From positions 1 through 41,536 of the forward strand of contig JAKLEZ010000039.1 of assembly GCA_022711465.1 (NCBI GenBank): DNA of 41,536 nucleotides, read 5' to 3'. Below, in pieces: positions 5,668 to 14,783 of this stretch. The stretch comes from Planctomycetota bacterium. GTDB taxonomy: Bacteria; Planctomycetota; Phycisphaerae; UBA1845; PWPN01. The position numbers and the translations under genes are program-made. The notes beneath the pieces were generated by a model. That model did not search any database and was not told the origin of the DNA. It worked only from the letters and a program-made list of their open reading frames with translations. Within the stretch, counting starts at the first letter, position 1. Every line of letters starts with the position of its first letter.

Positions 5668-8031
5668 ATGAATACCGCTCTTCCGGGCCTTGCCATCCTC
5701 CTTGCGGGTCTGGGAATCGCTCCAACGACCGCCGCAGTGACCATCGCCGAGGACGACGAGGCGAAGATGCAGGTCGTGATCGCGCCCGACGCAAGCCCAG
5801 CCGAGCGAACCGCGTCCGAGGAGCTGTGCGCGTACCTGAGCAAGGCCACCGGGGCCGGCTTCCACGCCGTACCCGAAAGCGATGCCGGTGCAAGAGGGCC
5901 GCAAATCCATGTCGGGCCTACCGGTTTCGCTCGACGCAACGGTCTGCTGGCTTCCGAGCTGGGCCCGGAGGAATGGGTCATCCGCACGGTGGAGAACAAC
6001 CTGATCATCATCGGCGGCAGGCCTCGCGGCACCTTGTACGGCGCCTACCATTTTCTCGAGGACGTACTCGGCGTGCATTGGTGGAATCCGTTCGAGGAGA
6101 CGGTCCCGCACACCCCGACGCTTACCCTGGAGCGACTCAACCGCCGGGGACAACCGACGCTGCGATATCGCGATATCTACATGCTGTACGGCAATGACCA
6201 TGGCCGGTTCGCCGCCCGTAACAGGCTCAACCGCCAGGGCGACGAGGACATCGGCAAGGAATACGGCGGCGCCAGAGGCTACGGCCCCCCCTACCACGTA
6301 CACACGTTCTACATGTATGTTCCGCCCGAGACTCACTTCAAGGAACACCCGGAGTGGTTCTCGCTGATCAACGGCAAGCGCACCGCGGCCGAGGGCCAGC
6401 TCTGCCTGACCAACCCGGATCTGCGCGCCTTTGTCGCCCGGAAGCTGGCCGCCTGGGTCCAGGAGTCGCACGAGGCCGCGGCCAAGGAGGGCCTGCCGCC
6501 GCCCACAGTGCTTTCCATTTCACAGAACGATTGGAACGGGGCCTGCCAATGCGATGCATGCCAAGCCATCGCCAAGCAGGAGGAGAGCGAGGCCGGGCCG
6601 TTACTGGACTTCGTCAACCACCTGGCTGATTCCATCAACGACAGCTACCCGGCCGTCTATCTCGACACGTTGGCGTACTTCTACACGGACAAGCCGCCCC
6701 GGACGATCAAGCCACGGGACAACGTCATCATCCGGCTTTGCGACACCGGCAGCAACTTCACGAGACCCATCACCGATCCGGAGAACACCGCCTTCCGGGA
6801 GCATGTGCTGCGTTGGTCTCAGATCGCCAAGAACCTGCGCATCTGGGAATACGCCGTGACCTACGGCCCCTACCCTGGTTTTCCCATGCCCACCGTGCAT
6901 ACCTACCCACTCAACTTCCAGTTCTATTCGGAACACAACGTGGAGGGGGTGTTTACGGAACTCGAGTATCCCGTCCTGGCGGACATGCGCGACTTCAAGA
7001 TGTGGATGATGATGAAGCTGCTTGAGGACCCCCACCGGGATTACGGCGAGCTGGTGCGCGTTTTCACGGACGGCTTCTACGGTCCGGCCGGTGGGCACGT
7101 GCGCGAGTACCTCAGCAGGTTGGAGGCGGCCGCGAATGCCAAGCCATGCCATCTGGGCATGGGCGGCACCCCACGAGCGGCCCAGTACCTCGACCTCGTG
7201 TTTGTGCAGGACGCGATGTCGATCCTGGATCGGGCCCAGGCGGCCGTGCGAGACGACCCGATGCTCGTGCGTCGTGTTCGGCACGCTCGCCTGCCCTTGG
7301 ACCGGGCGACCCTCGTGCTCTTTCCGCGGCTGGCCCAGGCGTGGATGGCCGCGGGCGGAACCGGCGATCGCTTCCCGCTGAACCGGGATGCGATTGCTCA
7401 ACGATGCAGGGCCACGTGGTTTGAGCAGATCGAGTTCCGCTTGCCCGAGAGCCAGCGGGCGGCGGAACGGAAGGCGGCGAACGATGAGGTCGCCGCGTTG
7501 ACCGTTCGCCCGGCATTTGTGCCATTCCCCGAGAGGTTCCGGGGGTTTCCCGCAGGCACGGTGTTTGATTTTACGGCCGATGCCTCGCGCAACCACATGG
7601 ACATCGCCAAGGTGGTCCCGGACGCGGCGGCTGAAAGCGGGATCACGACTCGCCTGGAACTGCGCGAGGGCGACCCGGAGACGAACATCGGGCGCTACAG
7701 ACTGCCCATGCCGTGGGGGCTGTATGATCCGACAAAAAAGAAAGGCGTCGGCAGCGCGTCGGTCAAAGCTGAGGATGTCGCCGGCCCCGGCTACCAGTGG
7801 TACAAGATGGGCACGTTCACGGTCACCCCCTCCTGCTACGTGTACTTCTTCTGGAGCTGGATCATCCAGATCGATGTCGACAACGCGGTAGACGCCGCGA
7901 ATCCCGACCGGCCGTTCGAGATCTGGGCTCGGATCAAGTTCGAGGGGCCTGGGTTCCCACACGGCAAGCCGGAAGACAAGAACGCGATTTCGGTGGAGCG
8001 GGTCATACTCGTCAAACCGGGATCACGTTAG
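5668..8031 (+). CDS. DUF4838 secreted putative glycoside hydrolase
   Basis: I place the start at ATG 5668 (MNTALPGLAILLAGLG), which begins a clean signal peptide and has ACGGAG upstream, rather than an ATG 30 bases earlier. Residues of roughly 30-150 form a GH20b-like alpha/beta domain (VVIAPDASPAERTASEELCA, IIIGGRPRGTLYGAYHFLED). The rest is DUF4838: YRDIYMLYGNDHGRFAARNR, PEWFSLINGKR, QLCLTNPDLRAFV, SISQNDWNGACQCDACQAIA, NVEGVFTELEYPVLADMRDF. These proteins resemble GH20/GH84/GH67 TIM-barrel enzymes and are thought to act on polysaccharides; no activity is firmly assigned to most of them. A C-terminal beta-rich region follows to residue 787. The beta-helix gene starts about 105 bases downstream on the same strand, suggesting one transcript. 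Confidence 0.88.
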   Translation: MNTALPGLAILLAGLGIAPTTAAVTIAEDDEAKMQVVIAPDASPAERTASEELCAYLSKATGAGFHAVPESDAGARGPQIHVGPTGFARRNGLLASELGPEEWVIRTVENNLIIIGGRPRGTLYGAYHFLEDVLGVHWWNPFEETVPHTPTLTLERLNRRGQPTLRYRDIYMLYGNDHGRFAARNRLNRQGDEDIGKEYGGARGYGPPYHVHTFYMYVPPETHFKEHPEWFSLINGKRTAAEGQLCLTNPDLRAFVARKLAAWVQESHEAAAKEGLPPPTVLSISQNDWNGACQCDACQAIAKQEESEAGPLLDFVNHLADSINDSYPAVYLDTLAYFYTDKPPRTIKPRDNVIIRLCDTGSNFTRPITDPENTAFREHVLRWSQIAKNLRIWEYAVTYGPYPGFPMPTVHTYPLNFQFYSEHNVEGVFTELEYPVLADMRDFKMWMMMKLLEDPHRDYGELVRVFTDGFYGPAGGHVREYLSRLEAAANAKPCHLGMGGTPRAAQYLDLVFVQDAMSILDRAQAAVRDDPMLVRRVRHARLPLDRATLVLFPRLAQAWMAAGGTGDRFPLNRDAIAQRCRATWFEQIEFRLPESQRAAERKAANDEVAALTVRPAFVPFPERFRGFPAGTVFDFTADASRNHMDIAKVVPDAAAESGITTRLELREGDPETNIGRYRLPMPWGLYDPTKKKGVGSASVKAEDVAGPGYQWYKMGTFTVTPSCYVYFFWSWIIQIDVDNAVDAANPDRPFEIWARIKFEGPGFPHGKPEDKNAISVERVILVKPGSR

Positions 8032-8136
8032 GAGTTCGTGGCCTGGAATCCCCGAGCCCCGGACTCGAAACAGGAGGCGGCGATCGGTCGCCGGTGGGTG
8101 CGATTGTGTCTCTCATCGCGGCTGGAGGAAGAACGA

Positions 8137-10215
8137 ATGGAACGAACACTGCTGGTGAAAACGATCTCAGCCGTTCTGGCATCGATCGCGGCGATCTGCC
8201 CGTGGGCGAGTCGGTCATCGGCGGAGACGCTTTACCTCGCGCCCACCGGAAACGATGTGAATCCGGGCACGATTGATCAACCATTCGCCACGCTGGAACG
8301 TGCACGGAATCACATCCGGCAGCGACGAGCGAGCGGGCCTCTGCCCGACGGCGGCATGACTGTCGAACTGCGCAGCGGCGTGTATCAACTCCCGCGGCCG
8401 TTTGAGCTGGCGGCCGAGGACAGCGGTACCTACAAGGCACCGATCGTCTACCGGGCGCGGCCCGGTGAGGTCGTGAGGCTCACCGGGGGGCGCGAGGTGA
8501 CCGGCTGGCGACAGGTCACCGATTCCGATGTATTGAAGCGGCTCGACGCCCCGGCACAGAACCAGGTACGACAGGCCGACCTTAAGGCCCTCGGGATCAC
8601 GGACTTCCAGGGCATAGGCAACGCCGGGGTGTACCAGTCCGACCCCGGCCTCGAGTTGTTCTTCCAGGATAGGCCGATGACGTTGGCCCGCTACCCGAAC
8701 TTAGGGTACATGACCATCGCCGGTGTTCTGGACGCCGACGGGACCCGTAAGACGGGTGACGTCAGCACCCCGGACGGCAAGTTCGTCTGTGACGACCCCC
8801 GGCCGGCCCGCTGGGTCGGCGAAAAGGGCATCTGGCTGCACGGCTTCTGGGTCTGGGACTGGGCCGACCAGCGCATCCCGCTCGGCAGCGTGGACCCAGC
8901 GGCCCACACCATCGGCTTCGAACCCAAGACCGGCCACACCTACGCGGTCCGGTCCGGGCAGTGGTTCTGCGCCGAGAACGCCCTGCCCGAACTCGATAGC
9001 CCGGGAGAGTGGTATCTGGACCGTGATACCGCGATCCTATACTTCTGGCCCCCCGAATCCCTGTCCTCGGGCAAGGTCGTCGTCTCCGTGGTCCGAGACC
9101 TCTTGCGCTTCAAGGACGTCTCGAATGTCACCGTGCGCGGCCTAGTCATCGAGGGCGGACGCGGCAGCGCCGTGCTCGTCAAGGGGGGCGGCAACGTGGG
9201 TGTCGTGGGCTGCACGATCCGCAACATGGGCAACTGGGCGGTGAAGGTCCACGGCGGGGCCCGGCACGGGGTCGTCGGCTGCGACATCTACCAGACGGGT
9301 CAAGGCGGCATCCACCTCGAAGGCGGGGACCGGAAGACGTTGACTCCCGCCGGGCACTACGCCGACAATAACCACATTCACCACACCGCCCTCTGGGACC
9401 CGGTCTATCAGCAGGCGATCACGGTCTTCGGCGTTGGGAACCGCGCCACCCACAACCTCATCCACCATGTGCCGCACGTGGCCATCGGCTTCACCGGCAA
9501 CGACCAGACCATCGAGTACAACGAGATCCACAATGCGGTCTTCCAGTCCAATGACGCCGGTGCCGTGTATACCTCTCCGCCGGATGAAACCTGGTCGATG
9601 CGCGGCCACAAGATCCGCTACAACTACCTGCACAACATTCACGGGTTCAAAGGCAAGGGGTGTCTCGGCGTCTATCTGGATGACTGCTTCTCTTCCGCCG
9701 ACATTTCGAGCAACATCTTCTTTGATGTCGCCACCGCCATTCTGATCGGCGGCGGACGCGACAACATCATGACCAACAACATGTTCATCAACTGCGGCCA
9801 GGCGTTCAGCATCGACGCCCGAGGCCTCGGCTGGGCTAAGGGCGTGGGCGAGCCTGCGACCCGGGAACTGACAGAGCTCAACTACAAGCAGCCTCCCTGG
9901 TCGGTCCGGTATCCCGAGTTGCTCAACATTCTCGACGACGAACCGCTCGCTCCGAAAGGCAACGTCGTGGCCCGCAGCATCTGCTGGGGCGGCAAGTGGG
10001 GTTCGACCGAACCAAACGCCCGGCCCTACGCCAAGTTCGAGAACAATCTCATCGACGCGGATCCGGGTTTCGTGGGTAAGCCTCCCGCCGACTTCCGCCT
10101 CGCCGAGGACTCGCCGGCCCGCAAGTTGGGGTTTATCCCCATCCCATTCGAGAAGATCGGCGTCTACAAGAGCGACGACCGGGCTTCCTGGCCGGTCAAG
10201 CACGCTGGCCGATAG
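8137..10215 (+). CDS. Secreted right-handed beta-helix protein, GH141-like
   Basis: The start at 8137 (MERTLLVKTISAVLASIAAI) follows GGAGGAAG and encodes a signal peptide cut near SSAETL. The 692-aa protein opens with LYLAPTGNDVNPGTIDQPFA and LERARNHIRQRR, typical of secreted parallel beta-helix enzymes, then LTGGREVTGWRQVT, LELFFQDRPMTLARYPN, EWYLDRDTAILYFWPP, and a helix of Asn-rich rungs (VTVRGLVIEGGRGSAVLV, HKIRYNYLHNIHGF, DNIMTNNMFINCGQ). The combination of an inserted beta-sandwich with the RPMTLARYPN signature is seen in GH141 (alpha-L-fucosidase or xylanase activities); subfamily and substrate are inference. It probably works outside the membrane with the DUF4838 protein just upstream. 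Confidence 0.82.
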   Translation: MERTLLVKTISAVLASIAAICPWASRSSAETLYLAPTGNDVNPGTIDQPFATLERARNHIRQRRASGPLPDGGMTVELRSGVYQLPRPFELAAEDSGTYKAPIVYRARPGEVVRLTGGREVTGWRQVTDSDVLKRLDAPAQNQVRQADLKALGITDFQGIGNAGVYQSDPGLELFFQDRPMTLARYPNLGYMTIAGVLDADGTRKTGDVSTPDGKFVCDDPRPARWVGEKGIWLHGFWVWDWADQRIPLGSVDPAAHTIGFEPKTGHTYAVRSGQWFCAENALPELDSPGEWYLDRDTAILYFWPPESLSSGKVVVSVVRDLLRFKDVSNVTVRGLVIEGGRGSAVLVKGGGNVGVVGCTIRNMGNWAVKVHGGARHGVVGCDIYQTGQGGIHLEGGDRKTLTPAGHYADNNHIHHTALWDPVYQQAITVFGVGNRATHNLIHHVPHVAIGFTGNDQTIEYNEIHNAVFQSNDAGAVYTSPPDETWSMRGHKIRYNYLHNIHGFKGKGCLGVYLDDCFSSADISSNIFFDVATAILIGGGRDNIMTNNMFINCGQAFSIDARGLGWAKGVGEPATRELTELNYKQPPWSVRYPELLNILDDEPLAPKGNVVARSICWGGKWGSTEPNARPYAKFENNLIDADPGFVGKPPADFRLAEDSPARKLGFIPIPFEKIGVYKSDDRASWPVKHAGR

Positions 10216-10532
10216 CGGCAATGTCAACGCCGTTTTGATGGTGCAGTAAATCACTTGAGAGTCCCGAGATCTGAGGGGGGTTGGCTCAATGCTTCGCCGA
10301 GAACGGTTGCTTACCAGCCTTGCCCGAGGGCACGGATGGTCAATGCCCGGTGACCAGCGAGAACATTCACAACGTACATGTTCTCCAGAGCCTTGACGAG
10401 ATCGAGGGAACGTGGCTGGAGATTCGGGGCCTGAACTGTGGTGTTCCCGGGTCGAATTGGGAAGGCGGCTACGATGCTCTTCCCTGCAGATCGAGTTCTT
10501 GGGTCTATAACGCGCAACAGTGGTGGTATTAT
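10216..10532. other. Gene-poor stretch before repeat copy 2
   Basis: No gene with a credible start was found. One plus-strand frame (about 10330-10530) has a natural-looking stretch including NIHNVHVLQSLDEIEGTWLE, but lacks a ribosome-binding site and runs straight into the repeat, so it may be the remnant of a gene cut by the repeat junction at 10533. Confidence 0.35.
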
Positions 10533-10597
10533 ATGAAGAACTCGCATTCCTGGCAGCACGGGCCAAACGACACTTCCGTTCGCAGGGCCATATCCAT
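10529..10597 (-). pseudogene. Truncated copy of the cysteine-rich 62-aa microgene
   Basis: Start and coupling (TAATG at 10595-10599) are as in the intact copy at 1879-2067, and the first 21 residues (MDMALRTEVSFGPCCQECEF and on) are identical. At the repeat boundary (10533) the sequence diverges and a TAA at 10529-10531 stops the frame after 22 codons, losing two of the four motif cysteines. This copy cannot make the complete C-x2-C-x5-C-x12-C motif. Confidence 0.7.
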
Positions 10598-10822
10598 TAC
10601 ACCGCCGCCAGCCGGTCGCTATCTGCGTCCGCCTGGATGGTTTCGCACCGAGCACAGATGTCCGACAGGAAGCTCTCTTCGCGCCAACGCCCACATACAT
10701 GACATCGCTTCTTCATCTTTAATACCTCCGCCGGCTATGCCTCTTCCGGGCAAGCTCAGCTCGATTCCGGGCTGAGCTTGCCAGATTCCCAGCACCGGCC
10801 GGAAAACAAGGATCGGCCGCTC
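10533..10822. repeat. 290-bp direct repeat, copy 2
   Basis: Same orientation as 2003-2292, no indels, about nine substitutions. It contains the hairpin at 10749-10782 and the complete 39-aa zinc-ribbon gene. One edge truncates the next microgene; the other edge lies 65 bases from the integrase-head frame, which places this copy inside a tRNA-linked insertion zone. Confidence 0.9.
10597..10716 (-). CDS. 39-aa zinc-ribbon microprotein (copy 2)
   Basis: ATG at 10714-10716, the same GGAGG region upstream, TAA at 10597-10599. It differs from copy 1 at only two residues (VDGD becomes ADSD near the C terminus); both CxxC pairs and all upstream residues are kept. Two of the mismatches inside the frame are silent. 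The gene is intact although its downstream partner is truncated. Function unknown. Confidence 0.6.
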   Translation of the reverse strand: MKKRCHVCGRWREESFLSDICARCETIQADADSDRLAAV

Positions 10823-11120
10823 GGAACTCCAATCCCTCCTGTTGTCGTCTCCCGCCGGCCGAAAAATCGCTTCTACGGGTTTCAAGTCACTTCCCCGTCA
10901 CATGGACGGCATCGGTCCGCACGGCCTCGCTGAGACAATGACAGCTTGAGGCCGCTCGTTCGCATCGTCCCCCCGCAAGCCACATGGCGATCAGGCGATC
11001 GTATTTCGACCGGCTTTCGGGCGTGTCGTATGGGCCGAGGTAGAAGTCCTTCCCATCGATGGTAACGACGGCTTGATCGGACGGTTTGTGGTGGCGATAG
11101 CTTGGCTTATTGGCGGGCAT
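10823..11120 (-). pseudogene. Orphan N-terminal head of a tyrosine recombinase (integrase) next to tRNA-Met
   Basis: ATG at 11118-11120 is preceded by GGAGG at six bases. The frame (to 10887) begins MPANKPSYRHHKPSDQAVVT, then IDGKDFYLGPYDTPESRSKY, DRLIAMWLAGGR, after which the sequence becomes Cys/Ser-rich and stops. The HKPS-QAVVT-DGKDFYLGPY-ES-YDRLI-WLA-GR block is the arm-type DNA-binding head of a planctomycete tyrosine integrase family of about 350-400 residues; everything after it, including the R-H-R-Y catalytic domain, is missing. The remaining 65 bases to the repeat hold nothing recognisable. Its place about 115 bases from the 3' end of a tRNA gene fits a former integration site. A second such head follows tRNA-Pro at 33523. 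Confidence 0.6.
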
Positions 11121-11236
11121 ATGCAGCCTCCATGAGCCCAATCCGGTAGATTACCGGTTTGTGGGGCTCTCAGGGCCGCACTGCCCGACTCAGGCAGGTA
11201 TGCGTAAGTCACGCATTCGGCTGGGCTTACGCCCAT

Positions 11237-11309
<73 letters not shown>

Positions 11310-11322
11310 GTCGAGAAACGCA

Positions 11323-11351
11323 AACGTACACCAAGTCTAGAGAGCTGTCAA
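11323..11351 (-). promoter_or_regulatory. Sigma-70-like promoter for tRNA-Met
   Basis: On the minus strand TTGACA (11346-11351) and TACGTT (11323-11328) are separated by 17 bases and lie 13 bases before the tRNA 5' end. Confidence 0.6.
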
Positions 11352-11395
11352 ATCGAATGGCAGGCTTTTTCGCCCCGTCACGGACGGCGGCCTAT

Positions 11396-13117
11396 TCACC
11401 CCGAGAACGCGGCATCTTCACCCGGTCGGACGTAGAGATAGCGATGCTTGTGCTGCTCGTTGCCCTTGCGGTACCGGTCGGCCTCGCTGCGGTCCAGCTC
11501 GGCCAAAACGCCCGGCCGCAGGAGGTGGCCTCGAACCGGAGCCAGGCGGGCACTCTGCCGCTTACCGGCGTACTCCACGTTGACCGCGTGGAGCTGCTCG
11601 TCAAGCATGCTCGCCAGCCGGTCCAGCCACTCCGCAGGGGCGACCCCGGCGGAGTGGCCGGTGGGGTGCGCATTTCCCGCCACGGCCGTTGGGTGAGAGA
11701 AAGGCTCCACATGGAGAAGGTAGTACGGCGGGTCGGCCCACCGCGGAGCGAGAACGAAGCTGGCGATCGTCAGCCTCAGTGCGGCCGTCGCCTTCTCCAT
11801 CGCCAGGATGACCTGGTGTTCGGTCAGCTTCTCACCGGCCATCGAGGAGATATGGGCGCCCTTGTTGAGGAACTCGATGATCGGAGCCTGTCCGGCGAAC
11901 CCAACCACGCGGACCAGATCGCCGAGGTCGTAGCGGTACAGCCCGGACGACGTGGTCAGCAGAACGAAGTACTCCTGGCCGACCTCGACTTCGTGGCTGC
12001 GGAACGCTCGCGGGGAGGTCTCCTCCATTCGGTCGCGGGGTACGAACTCGAAGAAGTTGCTGGTCACCTCGAGGATGCCGGCCGGCGTGCCGTCGTCGAC
12101 CGGGATCGAGACTCGCCCCTCGCTGGCGAGCAGGCCCACATCGCGGACTGGCACATCCCCGAAGTACTCGGGGAACTCCTGCAGGTAGAGGCCCATGGTC
12201 CCGCCTGTCCAGTTGGCGAGGAAGGCGAGATCCCAGTAGTGCCGCGGCAGCAGCCGCCCGTGCTGCCTGACGATGGCTTCCAGGTGCCGGGCGGTTTCGA
12301 CATCGGTCTTGAGCCGCGGGCGGAGCATCTCACGGACGGTCGACGGCACGGGCAGGTCGGCGCGGAGCGTTCCATCATGAACGTCGCGGATGATCTGCTC
12401 GCGGCAGTCGTCGGCTGTGCGGGCGAGCTTGAGCTGGGTGGCCGGACTGGCGGTGATGACGAAGGCGGCGTCGGCCGGGACCGCGAGCCGCATGATGGTG
12501 TAGTGCTTGGCGGCGGCATCGTCGATCTCGGCCAGGCATCTCGGGGTGATGTAGTACTTGCGAACCAGCCGCTTCTGCGTAGCGGCCATCAGCCCGGTGA
12601 TCGCGCCGCAGGGGATGCCGGCTTGGGTGCGGGCCTCGTCCATCCGCGAGCTGACTTGCACGATGCCGCGGAGCATGGCCACCGGATGATCGAGCAGGGC
12701 TTTGATGCCGAATGCGTTCCACCCCTGGCGGTACTCGTTTAGGAAGGCGTCGGTGACCGGGATGTACTTGGGTTGCTCGGTGGTGCCACTGCTCATCGCG
12801 AACATGTGCACGCGCTGCCGTCCGCCGAACAGGGCGCTCCGTTCGCCCGCCTTGACCCGCTCGACGTAGGGGCGGAAGTCCTCGTATCGCAGGATGGGCA
12901 ACTCGCGGGCGAAGTCGGCGGCCGAGCGGATGCGATCGAAATGGTACTTGCGGCCGAAGTCGCTGTCCGCGTTGCGGCGAATCTTGGCGAGCAGGACCCG
13001 TTCCTGTACCTCCGTTGCCCGGCGGGTGGCGGCCTGGAAGCCTTCGTAAACCCGCCGGGCGTGGTTGCCAGCCATCAAGGCAGCGATGCGGTCGAAGACA
13101 CTGGGGCGGCGTTTCAT
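11396..13117 (-). CDS. GH3-type (auxin-responsive promoter family) acyl-adenylate-forming enzyme
   Basis: The start at 13117 (MKRRPSVFDRIAALMAGNHA) fits the family N terminus; a longer upstream frame has a composition unlike protein. The 573-aa product has the three GH3/ANL-superfamily nucleotide motifs: MSSGTTEQPKYIPVT (P-loop-like, ATP), VGLLASEGRVSIPV, and YRYDLGDLVRVVGF, plus a C-terminal lid with KHRYLYV. Plant GH3 enzymes join amino acids to jasmonate or auxin through acyl adenylates; bacterial homologues are of unknown substrate and often occur in planctomycetes near lipid or natural-product genes. No partner is visible here: the flanking genes are a tRNA and a divergent DUF1015 gene. 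Predicted cytoplasmic. Confidence 0.85.
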   Translation of the reverse strand: MKRRPSVFDRIAALMAGNHARRVYEGFQAATRRATEVQERVLLAKIRRNADSDFGRKYHFDRIRSAADFARELPILRYEDFRPYVERVKAGERSALFGGRQRVHMFAMSSGTTEQPKYIPVTDAFLNEYRQGWNAFGIKALLDHPVAMLRGIVQVSSRMDEARTQAGIPCGAITGLMAATQKRLVRKYYITPRCLAEIDDAAAKHYTIMRLAVPADAAFVITASPATQLKLARTADDCREQIIRDVHDGTLRADLPVPSTVREMLRPRLKTDVETARHLEAIVRQHGRLLPRHYWDLAFLANWTGGTMGLYLQEFPEYFGDVPVRDVGLLASEGRVSIPVDDGTPAGILEVTSNFFEFVPRDRMEETSPRAFRSHEVEVGQEYFVLLTTSSGLYRYDLGDLVRVVGFAGQAPIIEFLNKGAHISSMAGEKLTEHQVILAMEKATAALRLTIASFVLAPRWADPPYYLLHVEPFSHPTAVAGNAHPTGHSAGVAPAEWLDRLASMLDEQLHAVNVEYAGKRQSARLAPVRGHLLRPGVLAELDRSEADRYRKGNEQHKHRYLYVRPGEDAAFSG

Positions 13118-13349
13118 CGTGGGGCATGATACCCCCAGCATTGCGTACCGCAACGCTGGAGACAGTGAGCGCAGAGCATGGAGAGCGGCGACGGTGCGGA
13201 TCCGCTCCGGAGAATCCCACGGGGGGCACACATCTCAATCCTCTATTCGCCGTGCTGGCCCCGACGTCTTCGTTCCCCCTTGATGCTTCTCTGGAAGCAG
13301 GTTAGCTTGACCGTGTTGAATCGACGTTGCCGTGTGCCGAGGGCGAACC

Positions 13350-14636
13350 GTGCCAGAGATCATGCCGTTTCGAGCGTTGCGTTACAGCCCGAGTCGTTGT
13401 GCGGGCCAGTGGGACCGCCTGATCGCTCCGCCCTATGACGTGCTCAGCGCGGACGACAAGGCCGCCCTGTTGCGCGGGCACGACCGCAACATCGTGGCCA
13501 TCGACCTGCCGCACGTGCCGCCCAAGGAGGCGGGGCCCGACGAGGTCTATGCCCAAGCGGCCGGGACGCTCCAGCAATGGCGGCAGGACGGCACCCTCGC
13601 TCTTGACGACCAGCCCGCGCTGTACGTGTATCACCAGGAATACAGCTTCGGCGGCAAGGGCTTCCTCCGCCGCAAGTTCTTCGCCCGGATGCGCTTGGAG
13701 CCGTTCGGGACCGGAACGGTGTTCCCCCACGAGCAGACCTTCGGCGGCCCGAAAGCCGACCGGCTCAAGCTGATGCAGGCCACCCGCTGCCAGCTCTCGG
13801 CGGTCTTTGGCCTGTACGGTGATCCGGATCACGCGGTGAGCAAGCTGCTCGACCCCCGTGGCCGACCGGCCGACGTGACCGCGACGATGGAGGGGGTTGT
13901 CAACCGGCTGTGGGTGCTGCAAGACGCCAAGATCGCCCGTTCGGTGGCCGATCATCTCGCTCGCCGGCCGGTGTTCATTGCCGATGGGCATCATCGGTAC
14001 GGTACCGCCCTGAACTATCGCGACCAGCTGCAGGGCGGGCAGGCCCTGCCTGCGGACCACCCTGCACACTTCACCCTGATCGGCTTGTGCGCCATGGAGG
14101 ATCCCGGGGCAGTGATCATGCCTACCCACCGGGTGCTGTCGGGCTTCGGGAAGGTCGCGCCGGCGAGGGTGATCGAGTCGCTGGCCCAGGGGCTGATGAT
14201 GAAGCCGGCCGGCGGCGTGAACGAGCCCGAGAAGCTGCTGCCCTGGAATTCGGCCGACGATCTGTGCGTGTACGTGGCCGCGAAGGGCCAAGCATATACC
14301 GCCCGATTCACCCGCCGCGAGGTTCTGGCGGCGCTGGCCCCGGAACGGAGCGCGGCCTGGCGCAAGCTCGATCTCGCGTACCTGCACCGATACCTGATCG
14401 ACGAATTGGTAACCAAGGCGGCCCTTGGCGGGACGGCCCCCACGATTCAGTACCTCAAGGCGGCGGACCAGGCGATCGACGCAGCCCGGCAGTGCCACGG
14501 GATCGCCCTGCTGTGCAAACCGTGCACGATGGCGGAACTGAAGGCGGTCAGCGAGGCGGGCGATCTGATGCCGCAGAAGAGTACGTATTTCTATCCCAAG
14601 CTGGCGACCGGACTCGTGATCAACCCCCTCGAATGA
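13350..14636 (+). CDS. DUF1015 family protein
   Basis: GTG at 13350 is chosen because it gives MPEIMPFRALRYSPSRCAG, matching the family start, and GAGGG lies upstream. The 428-aa protein shows the DUF1015 signatures: IAPPYDVLSADDKAALL near the N terminus, ALYVYHQEYSFGGKGFLRRK, VFPHEQTFGGPKADRLKLMQ, and RPVFIADGHHRYGTALNYRD with the invariant DGHHRY. The family is widespread in bacteria and archaea, cytoplasmic, and commonly annotated as uncharacterised; proposed links to serine or nucleotide metabolism are unproven. Full length, no defects. It is divergent from the GH3 gene across about 230 bases. Confidence 0.88.
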   Translation: MPEIMPFRALRYSPSRCAGQWDRLIAPPYDVLSADDKAALLRGHDRNIVAIDLPHVPPKEAGPDEVYAQAAGTLQQWRQDGTLALDDQPALYVYHQEYSFGGKGFLRRKFFARMRLEPFGTGTVFPHEQTFGGPKADRLKLMQATRCQLSAVFGLYGDPDHAVSKLLDPRGRPADVTATMEGVVNRLWVLQDAKIARSVADHLARRPVFIADGHHRYGTALNYRDQLQGGQALPADHPAHFTLIGLCAMEDPGAVIMPTHRVLSGFGKVAPARVIESLAQGLMMKPAGGVNEPEKLLPWNSADDLCVYVAAKGQAYTARFTRREVLAALAPERSAAWRKLDLAYLHRYLIDELVTKAALGGTAPTIQYLKAADQAIDAARQCHGIALLCKPCTMAELKAVSEAGDLMPQKSTYFYPKLATGLVINPLE

Positions 14637-14783
14637 GATGCCGTGATGGATGGGGGACCAGGGGAAAGTGAAGAACGTGAGCAAAGGCGTGGCTGACTGC
14701 TCATCGCGGCTCGCTGAGGGCCCGATTTCGCATGCAGGCACCACGGACGGATAACTCAGGCTCAACGACCGACCATTCTGGCT

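Noticed and set aside
6601..7962. 453-codon minus-strand frame opposite the DUF4838 gene
   Set aside because: Shadow of a GC-rich gene; no start region or domain.
9142..10566. 474-codon minus-strand frame opposite the beta-helix gene
   Set aside because: Val/Asp/Gly-rich shadow composition, no ribosome site or domain; the plus-strand gene is clearly coding.
10281..10775. Single 164-codon plus-strand gene across the repeat junction
   Set aside because: The second half is the antisense of the duplicated microgene and the first half has no ribosome site; the junction at 10533 shows it is a chance fusion.
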